64,000 nt of DNA, taken from NCBI GenBank assembly GCA_016714975.1, contig JADKBR010000019.1, positions 62,001-126,000 on the forward strand, read 5' to 3'. The notes under the pieces are model-generated. The model searched no databases, was not told where the DNA came from, and saw only the letters and a list, made by a program, of their open reading frames with translations. Shown here piece after piece: positions 56,183 to 64,000 of the stretch. Made by a program: the position numbers and the translations under genes. The DNA is from Candidatus Dechloromonas phosphorivorans (lineage in GTDB: Bacteria > Pseudomonadota > Gammaproteobacteria > Burkholderiales > Rhodocyclaceae). Positions within the stretch are counted from its first letter, which is position 1. Each line of letters starts with the position of its first letter.

Positions 56183-58231
56183 CTACTGCATTCCCCTTTC
56201 CCCCCGGTGCTCACTGTGGCCGGGATTTCCTCCGCGATCCCGGTCGGCCTGTCCCGCCGGTCGTGCCTCTGGGCGCGACATTTCGCGCATCGGGGCTGGC
56301 GGCGGTGGCATGGGCCTTGGCGCCTCGCGCACTATGGGTGCCGCTGCTCGTTCATGGGGCATTGATTCGCGGCGCGGTTCGCGTGGCGCGGGAGCCGGTT
56401 GTGGCATCTCGCGCATTGGACCGGAAGCGGACGGCGTCTGCATCGACCTGCCTGTCTCACGCACCATGGGCATCGCCGGGCGCTCCTGAGGTGGCGCCTG
56501 TCGAAACGTCTCGCGCCGCTGCTCCAGGGCAGTTGCCGCCGGCTGCTGCATCTCGCGCATTGGCGGCGGCGCAGGGCGCGACAGTTCCGGAGCGGGCGAC
56601 AAAGGGGGCATCGGCGTCTGGCGGGAGCGCTGTTCCACTCGGGGTGCTTCCGGAATCGCCGACGGGCCCGGCACTGCCCTGCCGGGCTGGCGTTCCTCCT
56701 GAAAAGGAAAGCGGCCGCGGTTCTCCAGGTTGCGGCCGTCGTTCGGAGTGACACGCGAAGCATCCTGCCCGGGGAGGCGCGCTCCCGATTCAGGCATGCG
56801 GACAGGCTGCTGCGTCTCGGGGCTGGCCTGAGGCGCCCGCATGGCCGGTTGCGGCGTTCGCTCCGACAATCCCGGAAGCGGCGCGGAAGGGCGCCGCTCC
56901 TCGTCCATGCGGCGGCCCGGGCGCGCCGCGCCGGCACCGGGCGCCAGCCATTCGCTGCCGGGCGCCCGCGCGGCTGCCGGGGCTTGCCCGAGTTCATGGC
57001 GGTCATGCGGGCGAATGGCAGCCCGGTCGATCGGCCGACCATCGCGGAGCATACTCGTCGGCACCACGGTGACGGCATGCGGCTGCCCGTGGTGTGCGTA
57101 GTTCGGCCGGTAGTCGGGCCGCAGTGCGTGATCGATGTCCGCAGCATTCGTGACGTGGGTGACATTGACCTGGCGGATGTACGTCGGGCTGGTGCGATAC
57201 GCCGGCACATAGACTTCACGTGGAGCCAGCGGGAACCAGCCGACTGCGGGGCTCGAACCCGAACTGAAACCGGCGCTCCAGCCTGGATTGCCGACCCAGC
57301 CAACCAGTGCCGGCGCATAGACCGGGCGGGCGATGTAGGCGCCGGGGGCCCAGCCCCAGCGGCCCCGAACCTGAACCCAGCGCCCGTAGTGGAACGGGGC
57401 GAAACCCCAGGGGGCGGCGTCGACCCAGGTCCACCCCCAGGGCGCGACCCAAGCCCAGCGACCATAGCGGTACGGCGCCCAGTCGGCGGTCACCGCCCTT
57501 GGATACCAGACCGTGCCGTAGTCCGCTGCCGTGCTCCAGTCACCATGGCTGTCGAGATCGTCATAGCCGGTCATGTAGGGCGACACGTTGCGCCGTGCCT
57601 GCGCCGACTTTTCCCGGTTGTCGCGCGCCGAAACCCAGGCATCGAAGTCGCCGCCGTAGCGGGCAGCTTCGATCGTAAGCACGCCGCGGTCATCGATGGT
57701 GACCATCTCGCCAGCGCGCAGGGTAACCGGGCGTTCGTTGGCGAAAATCTCCGCAGAGCCTGACTGGGCCGCAATGGTGGTTCGGTCGGGCGCTACCTCC
57801 AGACGGTAGCGGCCGGTTCCGGAAAAGCGGACCTGCCCGGCAGGTGTCGTGACAGCGAGATCGTCCGCCTGGTCGCGATCTCGGATCGTGACCGCCAGCG
57901 TGCCGCCATGCAGAAGCAGGTTGACGCTACGGTCGTCGACCGTGGCGAATTCCGCCTGGCTGTCGCTGCCGAGCCGGTAGGCCGTCGAGCCGATCCAGGT
58001 CTCGGCCCTGGCGCCTCGCCCGGTGTCGATGATGGCGCCGCTGCTGACTGGCCAGTTGACCAGGGCCGGGCCGCCGGCGTCCTGCTGACCGCCGCGGTAG
58101 GTCACGCTGCCATCGACCAGCGACAGTCGACCGACACGAGCGGGCGGGTCGCCCGCCGCCATTGCCGGCGCCAGAACGGCGATCACGGTCATCAGCGCGA
58201 AGATATGGCGAAAAAGGGAAGGCATCAGCAA
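56183..58231 (-). CDS. FecR/DUF6600-domain exported protein with long Pro/Arg-rich tail
   Basis: A 682-residue exported protein, with signal peptide ending AMAAG. Residues about 30-190 form a FecR-like domain (VGRLSLVDGSVTYRGG; IDTGRGARAETWIGS). Residues about 220-350 form a DUF6600-like Trp/Tyr/Gly-rich domain with repeated GRWAWVAPWGWTWVD-type motifs. From about residue 400 the tail is low-complexity Pro/Arg/Glu/Met with repeated MREMQ/MREM blocks. Such proteins are common in Rhodocyclales and of unknown role. Convergent with livF (36 nt). Confidence 0.8.
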   Translation of the reverse strand: MLMPSLFRHIFALMTVIAVLAPAMAAGDPPARVGRLSLVDGSVTYRGGQQDAGGPALVNWPVSSGAIIDTGRGARAETWIGSTAYRLGSDSQAEFATVDDRSVNLLLHGGTLAVTIRDRDQADDLAVTTPAGQVRFSGTGRYRLEVAPDRTTIAAQSGSAEIFANERPVTLRAGEMVTIDDRGVLTIEAARYGGDFDAWVSARDNREKSAQARRNVSPYMTGYDDLDSHGDWSTAADYGTVWYPRAVTADWAPYRYGRWAWVAPWGWTWVDAAPWGFAPFHYGRWVQVRGRWGWAPGAYIARPVYAPALVGWVGNPGWSAGFSSGSSPAVGWFPLAPREVYVPAYRTSPTYIRQVNVTHVTNAADIDHALRPDYRPNYAHHGQPHAVTVVPTSMLRDGRPIDRAAIRPHDRHELGQAPAAARAPGSEWLAPGAGAARPGRRMDEERRPSAPLPGLSERTPQPAMRAPQASPETQQPVRMPESGARLPGQDASRVTPNDGRNLENRGRFPFQEERQPGRAVPGPSAIPEAPRVEQRSRQTPMPPLSPAPELSRPAPPPMREMQQPAATALEQRRETFRQAPPQERPAMPMVRETGRSMQTPSASGPMREMPQPAPAPREPRRESMPHERAAAPIVREAPRPMPPPPAPMREMSRPEARPAGQADRDRGGNPGHSEHRGERGMQ

Positions 58232-58455
58232 CTCCGTCGAATGCGGCCGCAGGCAAAGCTTACCGCTCTTTCAACCAAGTAACGTGCGTGTGTCCAATTG
58301 GATGAATGGCTATGCCCGGAAAGTTGTTACCGAATGTTGCGGGGCGCGGCGGCCTTCCGCGGAACAGGTCGGGAAGGGCAGGGAAAACCTGTTACTTTTC
58401 AGCGCCCTGACGTAAAATCCCGCACCCACTACTGTGCCGCAATTCCCCTGTATCC

Positions 58456-60354
58456 ATGCTCTATCCAACCCGTTTCGATGTCATCGTCGTCGGCGGCGGC
58501 CATGCCGGCACCGAGGCTGCGCTTGCCGCGGCACGGGCGGGTGCGAACACGCTGCTGCTCACGCACAACCTCGACACGCTGGGGGCGATGAGCTGCAATC
58601 CGTCGATCGGCGGCATCGGCAAGGGGCATCTGGTACGCGAGGTCGATGCACTGGGTGGCGCGATGGCAGCGGCCACCGACGAGGCCGGCATCCAGTTCCG
58701 CATCCTGAACGCCTCGAAAGGCCCGGCGGTGCGGGCAACACGTGCGCAGGCCGATCGCGTGTTGTACAAGCAGGCGATCCGCGGTCGACTGGAAAATCAG
58801 CCCAATCTGACCATCTTCGCCGAAGCCTGCGATGACCTGATCGTCGAAGGCGAGCGCGTCGCCGGTGCCGTGACGCAGCTCGGCATCCGCTTTTTGGCCT
58901 CTTCCGTGGTGTTGACCGCAGGCACCTTCCTCAACGGCAAGATCCATGTCGGTCTGGAAAACTATACCGGCGGCCGCATGGGCGATCCCCCCTCGGTTTC
59001 GCTGGCCGCCCGCTTGAAAGAACTCAAGCTGCCGCAGGGGCGGCTAAAGACTGGCACGCCGCCGCGTCTCGACGGAAAGACCATCGATTTCTCGGTGCTG
59101 GAAGAGCAGCATTCGGACGATCCGCTGCCGGTGTTTTCCTTCCTCGGCAACGCCGCCCAGCACCCGAAGCAACTGCCCTGCTGGATCACCGAAACAAACG
59201 AGCGCACGCACGACATCATCCGCTGCGGCCTCGACCGTTCGCCGATGTACACCGGCGTCATCGAAGGGGTCGGGCCGCGTTACTGCCCGTCGATCGAGGA
59301 CAAGATCCACCGCTTCGCCGACAAGAACAGCCACAATCTCTTCCTTGAACCGGAAGGCCTGACGACACACGAGATCTATCCGAACGGCGTGTCGACCAGC
59401 CTTCCCTTTGACATCCAGCTGGCGCTGGTGCGCTCGATCCGCGGCTTGGAAAACTGCCATATCCTGCGTCCCGGCTACGCCATCGAATACGACTTCTACG
59501 ACCCGCGCGGCCTCAAGGACACGCTGGAAACCAAGGCCATCGGCGGTCTGTTCTTTGCCGGCCAGATCAACGGCACCACCGGCTACGAGGAAGCCGCCGC
59601 CCAGGGTCTGCTCGCCGGCGTCAATGCGGTGCGCTCCGTGCGTGGCGAAGCGGGCTGGTGCCCGAAGCGCAACGAGGCTTATCTCGGCGTGCTGGTCGAT
59701 GACCTGATCACGCGCGGCGTTTCCGACCCCTACCGGATGTTCACCAGTCGCGCCGAGTATCGCCTCAGTCTGCGCGAGGACAACGCTGACCTGCGCCTGA
59801 CCGAACACGGTCGCGCATTCGGCCTGGTCGACGACGTGCGCTGGGAAGCCTTCTGCAGGAAGCGCGATGCTGTCGCAGCCGAACAGGAGCGCCTGAAATC
59901 GACCTGGCTCAATCCGAAGATCCTTCCCGCCGAAGATGCCTTGCGCGTTCTCGGCAAAGCCATTGAGCACGAATACAGTCTGTTCGAACTGCTGCGCCGT
60001 CCGGAAATCACCTACAGCGAACTGATGACGCTGACAGGCGCCGGCGCCGGTCGCGTTGAGGGAACCAGTGACCCGCTGGTCGTCGAACAACTCGAGATCT
60101 CGGCGAAGTATCAGGGGTATGTCGATCGCCAGGCGGAGGAGGTCGCGCGGTCGACCGCCTATGAGGGCATGATTCTGCCTGTCGATCTCGATTACGCCAG
60201 CGTCACCGCCTTGTCCAACGAGGTCAGGCAGAAACTTGCGCAGCATCGGCCGCAGACCATCGGCCAGGCCTCGCGAATCCAGGGAATTACTCCGGCGGCG
60301 ATCTCGCTGCTGTTGGTTCACCTGAAGCGCTTGAGCCTCGCGCGGGCGGCATGA
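58456..60354 (+). CDS. mnmG: tRNA uridine-5-carboxymethylaminomethyl modification enzyme MnmG (GidA)
   Basis: FAD-dependent partner of MnmE in modifying U34 of tRNAs. The 632-residue product shows the FAD-binding GGGHAGTEAALAAARAGA, the second signature GTPPRLDGKTIDFS, and LKDTLETKAIGGLFFAGQINGTTGYEEAAAQGLLAG. The C-terminal domain that binds MnmE contains the YASVTALSNEVRQKL and ASRIQGITPAAISLLL segments. It overlaps rsmG by 4 nt and is followed by parAB, the typical origin-proximal order. Confidence 0.97.
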   Translation: MLYPTRFDVIVVGGGHAGTEAALAAARAGANTLLLTHNLDTLGAMSCNPSIGGIGKGHLVREVDALGGAMAAATDEAGIQFRILNASKGPAVRATRAQADRVLYKQAIRGRLENQPNLTIFAEACDDLIVEGERVAGAVTQLGIRFLASSVVLTAGTFLNGKIHVGLENYTGGRMGDPPSVSLAARLKELKLPQGRLKTGTPPRLDGKTIDFSVLEEQHSDDPLPVFSFLGNAAQHPKQLPCWITETNERTHDIIRCGLDRSPMYTGVIEGVGPRYCPSIEDKIHRFADKNSHNLFLEPEGLTTHEIYPNGVSTSLPFDIQLALVRSIRGLENCHILRPGYAIEYDFYDPRGLKDTLETKAIGGLFFAGQINGTTGYEEAAAQGLLAGVNAVRSVRGEAGWCPKRNEAYLGVLVDDLITRGVSDPYRMFTSRAEYRLSLREDNADLRLTEHGRAFGLVDDVRWEAFCRKRDAVAAEQERLKSTWLNPKILPAEDALRVLGKAIEHEYSLFELLRRPEITYSELMTLTGAGAGRVEGTSDPLVVEQLEISAKYQGYVDRQAEEVARSTAYEGMILPVDLDYASVTALSNEVRQKLAQHRPQTIGQASRIQGITPAAISLLLVHLKRLSLARAA

Positions 60355-60968
60355 GCACGATGACGCTGGCGGCCGGCCTGACCGCCCTCGGAATCGCGCT
60401 GCCCGAAGCGGCGCAGCTTAAGCTGCTGGCCTTCCGCGACTTGCTGCTGAAGTGGAATCGGACCTACAACCTGACCGCGCTGCGCGATCCGCAGCAGGCC
60501 ATTTCGCACCACCTGCTCGATGTGCTCGCCATTCTGCCGCACGTCGGCGCCAGTCCCTTGCTTGATGTGGGCAGCGGTGGCGGCCTGCCGGGCATTCCGC
60601 TGGCGATTGCCCGCCCCGACCTGGCGGTCACGCTGGTGGACACTGTGCAGAAGAAAGCCACCTTTCTGCAGCAGGTCGCGATCGAGCTTGAATTAAAGAA
60701 TGTTGCGGTCCACCATGCCAGAGTCGAGGAAATGCGGGGACAATACGCCCAGATCAGCTCGCGCGCCTTCGCCGAACTGGCGCTCTTTGTCAGCCTGACG
60801 CGACACCAGCTGGCACCGGGTGGTCGCTGGTTGGCCATGAAAGGCGTACGACCCGACGCTGAAATAGCCGTACTGCCTGCTAACTGCAAGGTTGAAGCGA
60901 TGATCCGTCTCGCCGTGCCCGGGCTGGATGCCGAACGACATTTGATCATTTTGAAAGCCGTGTCATGA
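60351..60968 (+). CDS. rsmG: 16S rRNA (guanine527-N7)-methyltransferase RsmG (GidB)
   Basis: SAM-dependent methyltransferase of G527 in 16S rRNA. The 205-residue product has LLDVGSGGGLPGIPLAIARPD (SAM-binding), VTLVDTVQKKATFLQQV, and SRAFAELALFV. KWNRTYNLTALRDPQQAISHHLLDVLA is the N-terminal signature. Its start overlaps mnmG by 4 nt and its stop overlaps parA by 4 nt. Confidence 0.96.
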   Translation: MSTMTLAAGLTALGIALPEAAQLKLLAFRDLLLKWNRTYNLTALRDPQQAISHHLLDVLAILPHVGASPLLDVGSGGGLPGIPLAIARPDLAVTLVDTVQKKATFLQQVAIELELKNVAVHHARVEEMRGQYAQISSRAFAELALFVSLTRHQLAPGGRWLAMKGVRPDAEIAVLPANCKVEAMIRLAVPGLDAERHLIILKAVS

Positions 60969-61726
60969 AAGTACTCGCCATAACCAATCAGAAAGGTGGC
61001 GTCGGCAAGACGACGACGGCGGTCAATCTGGCCGCCTCGCTGGCCGCCGAGGGCAGGCGGGTTCTGTTGATCGACCTCGATCCGCAGGGCAATGCCACGA
61101 CCGGGGCCGGGGTGACAAAGCAGGAAGCGCTGCCTACCGTCTATCAGTTGCTGCTCGGTGCCGCCAAGCTGGCCGAAGTCAGTCTCAGGACAGAATTCGG
61201 TTTCGCCATCATTCCTGCCAACCGCGAACTGGCTGGCGCCGAGGTCGAACTGATCGGGCTCAAAGAGCGCGAGTATCGCCTGAAGAATGCCCTTCTCGCT
61301 GGCCATGCCAGTTACGACTTCATACTGATCGACTGTCCGCCGGCGCTCAATATGCTGACGGTCAACGGGTTGGTTGCCGCCGATTCCGTCCTGATTCCGA
61401 TGCAGTGCGAGTACTACGCTCTGGAAGGGCTCTCCGACCTCGTCGAAACCCTGCGCAAAGTGCGAGCCCATCTCAATTCCCGTCTCGAAATCGAGGGCCT
61501 GCTGCGCACCATGTACAACGCACAGAGCACTTTGACCCAGCAGGTTTCCAGCGAACTGGAACGCCATTTCGGCAACAAGGTTTACCGGACCATCGTGCCG
61601 CGCAATGTCCGGCTGGCCGAGGCGCCGTCCTACGGCAAGCCGGTCATCGCCTTTGACAAGAACTCGAAGGGTGCGCAGGCCTACACCGCCCTCGCCAGGG
61701 AAATTCTCGAAAGGGTCGCCCCATGA
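60965..61726 (+). CDS. parA: Chromosome-partitioning ATPase ParA (Soj)
   Basis: Deviant-Walker ATPase of chromosome segregation. The 253-residue product has KGGVGKTTTAVNLAASLA with the signature Lys, DLDPQGNATTGAGV and DFILIDCPPALNMLTVN, all typical. Length fits chromosomal ParA (no N-terminal HTH). Overlaps of 4 nt on both sides couple it to rsmG and parB. Confidence 0.96.
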   Translation: MKVLAITNQKGGVGKTTTAVNLAASLAAEGRRVLLIDLDPQGNATTGAGVTKQEALPTVYQLLLGAAKLAEVSLRTEFGFAIIPANRELAGAEVELIGLKEREYRLKNALLAGHASYDFILIDCPPALNMLTVNGLVAADSVLIPMQCEYYALEGLSDLVETLRKVRAHLNSRLEIEGLLRTMYNAQSTLTQQVSSELERHFGNKVYRTIVPRNVRLAEAPSYGKPVIAFDKNSKGAQAYTALAREILERVAP

Positions 61727-62577
61727 TCAAGATGAAAGGACTCGGCCGCGGTCTCGACGCGCTGCTTACCGGCAGCGACAGACCGCATGGAGACGAGCAG
61801 CGGAGCCTGCCGGTCGACCGACTGCGCCCCGGCAAGTATCAGCCGCGCACGCAGATGGATGAAGGTTCGCTGGGCGAACTGGCGGCCTCGATCAGGGTCC
61901 AGGGCATCATGCAGCCGATCTTGGTGCGCGCCGTCGATGGCACGCCGGGTGCGGAGCGCTACGAAATTGTCGCCGGCGAACGGCGCTGGCGGGCCGCGCA
62001 GCTGGCGGGCCTCGCCGAAGTGCCGGTGCTGATCCGCAGAATTCCCGACGAGCAGGCGCTGGCAATGGCGCTGATCGAGAACATCCAGCGCGAAAACCTT
62101 AATCCACTTGAAGAAGCGCAAGGTCTGCAGCGGCTGATCGACGAGTTCGGCCTGACGCACCAGCAGGCCGCCGATGCAGTCGGGCGCTCGCGCCCGACTG
62201 CGACCAATCTGCTGCGATTGTTGCAGTTGACCGCGGCGGTCCAGGAATTACTGCTGTCCGGCAAGCTCGACATGGGCCACGCCCGGGCTCTCCTGCCGCT
62301 GGCGGGGGTGCAGCAGGTGGCCCTGGCCCAGCGTATCGCACAAAAAGGGCTGTCCGTGCGCGAAGCAGAGCGGCTGGTGCAGCATCTGCTGAATCCGCCC
62401 AAAAGATCTCCGGAAGAGAATCCCGACCGTGATCTCCTGCGCCTGCAGGAAGAGCTTTCCGATGGCCTCGGGACAAATGTTGCGATCCGCTCCAACAAGA
62501 AGGGTGCCGGCAAAGTCACCATCGAATTCGGAAGTCTCGACCAACTGGACGGCCTCATTTCACTTCTGCGCGGGTGA
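61723..62577 (+). CDS. parB: Chromosome-partitioning protein ParB (Spo0J)
   Basis: CTPase clamp that loads at parS sites. The 284-residue product has the N-terminal GLGRGLDALL, LPVDRLRPGKYQPR, the CTP-binding GERRWRAAQLAG, ENIQRENLNPLEEAQGLQRLI, and an HTH (THQQAADAVGRSRPTATNLLRLLQL). Length and motifs are canonical. I found no close match to the 16-bp parS palindrome in this window. Confidence 0.96.
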   Translation: MIKMKGLGRGLDALLTGSDRPHGDEQRSLPVDRLRPGKYQPRTQMDEGSLGELAASIRVQGIMQPILVRAVDGTPGAERYEIVAGERRWRAAQLAGLAEVPVLIRRIPDEQALAMALIENIQRENLNPLEEAQGLQRLIDEFGLTHQQAADAVGRSRPTATNLLRLLQLTAAVQELLLSGKLDMGHARALLPLAGVQQVALAQRIAQKGLSVREAERLVQHLLNPPKRSPEENPDRDLLRLQEELSDGLGTNVAIRSNKKGAGKVTIEFGSLDQLDGLISLLRG

Positions 62578-62642
62578 TTGATGGAAGAACCCGAAAAGTG
62601 TCGCCGATGTGGAGAAAAAAGTGCCTTTGTGCGACGCAGCAA

Positions 62643-62671
62643 TTGACTCATCTATAGGACTTCAATACAAT
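62643..62671 (+). promoter_or_regulatory. Sigma70-type promoter for the atp operon
   Basis: TTGACT at 62643-62648, a 17-bp spacer, and TACAAT at 62666-62671, both hexamers one base from consensus. It lies 27 bp upstream of the GTG of atpI and after the parB stop, so it separates atp transcription from parAB. Few other promoters in the window are this clear. Confidence 0.75.
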
Positions 62672-62697
62672 AAACGGGTTTTCAGTCGGGGCCTGTC

Positions 62698-63054
62698 GTG
62701 CACCCGCATGTGAGCTGGATACTCAGCCGACAAGCGGCGCTGGCGATACTCTTGGCAACCATTGCTTGGGTGTTGGTCAGCAGTAATGCGGCAGTCTCGA
62801 TTCTGATCGGGGGGTCAATCGGCATCATCGCCAACGCGGGCTATGTCCTGCGCGCCATGCGAGTGTCGATCGGGGATGACCCGCTCAGGCAGTATCGGGC
62901 GCAGTCGGCCGGGGAGGGCTTGAAGTTCGCACTGACCTTCGCCGGGTTTGCGCTGGTGTTCTGGGGGTACAAGGAGGTTGCGGCGCTGCCGCTCTTTCTT
63001 GGCTATGGATCAACCTTCGTCATCTTCTGGATGGCACTCTTGAAGCAACACTAG
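62698..63054 (+). CDS. atpI: ATP synthase subunit I (AtpI-like)
   Basis: A 118-residue membrane protein with four hydrophobic segments, of the AtpI family, which helps assemble the c-ring of F-type ATP synthase. The start is GTG 62698. Sequence is poorly conserved but position just upstream of atpB is diagnostic, with the QAALAILLATIAWVLVSSN and GKLGFAL-like segments fitting. Confidence 0.82.
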   Translation: MHPHVSWILSRQAALAILLATIAWVLVSSNAAVSILIGGSIGIIANAGYVLRAMRVSIGDDPLRQYRAQSAGEGLKFALTFAGFALVFWGYKEVAALPLFLGYGSTFVIFWMALLKQH

Positions 63055-63070
63055 GCTGACTGGAGAAATC

Positions 63071-63874
63071 ATGAGCGCTGAAGGCGGCACGCTGACCACC
63101 ACGGGCTATATCCAACACCACCTGACCAACCTGGTCGTCTGTTCCGACGCCGCCAAGGATGTTTCGGGTCACTGCCATGGATTCTGGTCCTTTCACCTCG
63201 ACACCCTGCTCGTTTCCGGTCTCCTCGGCTTGATCGTTTTCGGCCTGATGGCCAAGGTGGCCAGCAAGGCAACTACCGGTGTCCCCGGCGGCCTGCAGAA
63301 CTTTATCGAAATGGTGGTCGGGATGGTGGATCAGCAGGTCAAGGACACCTTCCACGGCAAGAGCAAGCTGGTTACCCCGCTCGCCATCACGATTTTCGTC
63401 TGGGTGTTCGTCATGAACGCCATGGACCTGATCCCGGTCGATTTCCTTCCCATGGGTGCCGCCGCTGCCGGAGTGCCTTACCTGAAGTCCGTTCCGACCA
63501 CCGATCCCAACCTGACCTTCGCCATGTCCATCACGGTCTTCTTGATCTCGATAGTCATGGGTCTCAAAGTGAAGGGTTTCGGCCATTTCATGCACGAAGT
63601 GTTCGCGGTCCCGTTCGGTCTCAAGCTCGCCCCGGTCAATCTCCTTTTCCGCATCATTGAAGAAATCGCCAGGCCGATCTCGCTGTCCCTGCGTCTCTTC
63701 GGCAACATGTATGCCGGCGAAATGGTGTTCATCCTGATCGCCCTGCTCGGAATCTGGCAGTTTCCCTTGGCCTTGCCTTGGGCGCTGTTCCACATCCTGA
63801 TCATCACCCTGCAAGCCTTCGTGTTCATGATGCTGACCATCGTGTACATGTCCTTGGCCGCAGAGTCGCACTAA
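63071..63874 (+). CDS. atpB: F0F1 ATP synthase subunit a
   Basis: Proton-channel subunit, 267 residues with five to six helices. The essential Arg lies in SLSLRLFGNMYAGEMV (helix 4), with PVNLLFRIIEEIARPISL ahead of it. The N-terminal part carries HHLTNLVVC and HCHGFWSFHLDTLLVSGLLG. Starts ATG 63071, 16 nt after atpI. Confidence 0.95.
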   Translation: MSAEGGTLTTTGYIQHHLTNLVVCSDAAKDVSGHCHGFWSFHLDTLLVSGLLGLIVFGLMAKVASKATTGVPGGLQNFIEMVVGMVDQQVKDTFHGKSKLVTPLAITIFVWVFVMNAMDLIPVDFLPMGAAAAGVPYLKSVPTTDPNLTFAMSITVFLISIVMGLKVKGFGHFMHEVFAVPFGLKLAPVNLLFRIIEEIARPISLSLRLFGNMYAGEMVFILIALLGIWQFPLALPWALFHILIITLQAFVFMMLTIVYMSLAAESH

Positions 63875-63940
63875 GTTTTTTGGCAGTTTCCCGTAGTTTT
63901 TGACTTTAACCGCAACAACCAACCTTACTGAGGAGTAAAC

Positions 63941-64000
63941 ATGGAACTCGCAACCGTTCTCTCCAACACCGCCATCGCTGTGGCCATCCTGATCGGCGCT
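63941..64000 (+). CDS. atpE: F0F1 ATP synthase subunit c, cut by the window edge
   Basis: The first 20 codons of a c-subunit, MELATVLSNTAIAVAILIGA, running off the right edge. The start ATG has GAGGAG seven bases upstream. The hydrophobic N-terminus and position after atpB fit atpE; the essential carboxylate lies outside the window. Confidence 0.85.
   Translation, partial: MELATVLSNTAIAVAILIGA

Noticed and set aside
58232..58455. parS sites or DnaA boxes near mnmG
   Set aside because: No close match to the 16-bp parS palindrome or clustered TTATCCACA boxes seen here or elsewhere in the window.
1..64000. CRISPR arrays, insertion sequences, intact prophage
   Set aside because: No regularly spaced repeats, transposase or phage structural genes were found on either strand.

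Overview
This is about 64 kb of a high-GC chromosome, almost certainly from a betaproteobacterium near the Rhodocyclales (Dechloromonas/Azonexus-like). The signs are the ybgC-tolQRAB-pal-cpoB-queE order, a regulatory PTS (EIIA-Man, HPr, EI) with no sugar permease, mnmG-rsmG-parAB-atp of an origin-proximal region, and a circularly permuted two-piece tmRNA gene. NnrU and NosL proteins and an OprC/NosA-type copper receptor suggest a denitrifying or microaerobic lifestyle. This placement comes from gene content only.

Layout. 1-7.7 kb (minus strand): queE (cut by the window edge), the Tol-Pal operon with a frame break in tolA, an RnfD-like membrane protein and a DUF2330 protein. 7.8-15.1 kb (minus): one compact run, yebC, a Cys-rich secreted protein, a DMT exporter, ruvC, ruvA, an AI-2E permease, ruvB, a small unknown gene, a TauE permease and cysQ. 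15.1-24.2 kb: mixed accessory genes, namely a HerA-like ATPase, a NYN nuclease with OST-HTH/LOTUS-like modules, a secreted caspase-like peptidase, ratA, nnrU, a c-type haem sensor-like protein, a membrane TIR protein and a second DMT exporter. 24.2-28.0 kb: a complete polyamine-type ABC transporter. 28.1-30.5 kb: the regulatory PTS.

30.5-45.4 kb is the most interesting block, a copper acquisition and delivery island. Two NosL proteins, a TauE/SafE protein, a CcoI/CopA-like Cu ATPase, a Cys-less HMA-like protein, a Met-rich membrane protein, a free-standing 62-residue Cys4 metal-binding module (normally the N-terminus of CcoI), a TlpA thioredoxin, a His/Cys membrane protein, a MacB-type ABC pair, a small membrane protein and a Sco1 lipoprotein lie on the minus strand, mostly with overlapping stop/start codons. 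A small membrane protein and a Sel1 protein with a His/Met-rich loop follow. On the plus strand are an OprC-like copper receptor carrying CxxxM and HxM motifs, a Crp/Fnr regulator and TonB. Similar GCGRC-N5-GYCGC dyads (resembling RegA/RegR boxes) precede three transcription units, and Fnr-like boxes precede two.

45.4-47.0 kb: the permuted ssrA gene (tag ANDEHFAIAA), a truncated hypothetical gene and an outer-membrane protein gene with three frame breaks. 47.2-50.9 kb: Ysc84 and SmpA-like lipoproteins, a DUF4824/DUF2157 pair and ribE. 51.0-56.1 kb: a branched-chain amino-acid-type ABC system in which LivH, LivM and LivG are one polypeptide, with a decayed copy of the binding-protein gene beside it. 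56.2-58.2 kb: a FecR/DUF6600 envelope protein. 58.4-64 kb: mnmG-rsmG-parA-parB, a good sigma70-like promoter, then atpI-atpB-atpE (cut by the edge).
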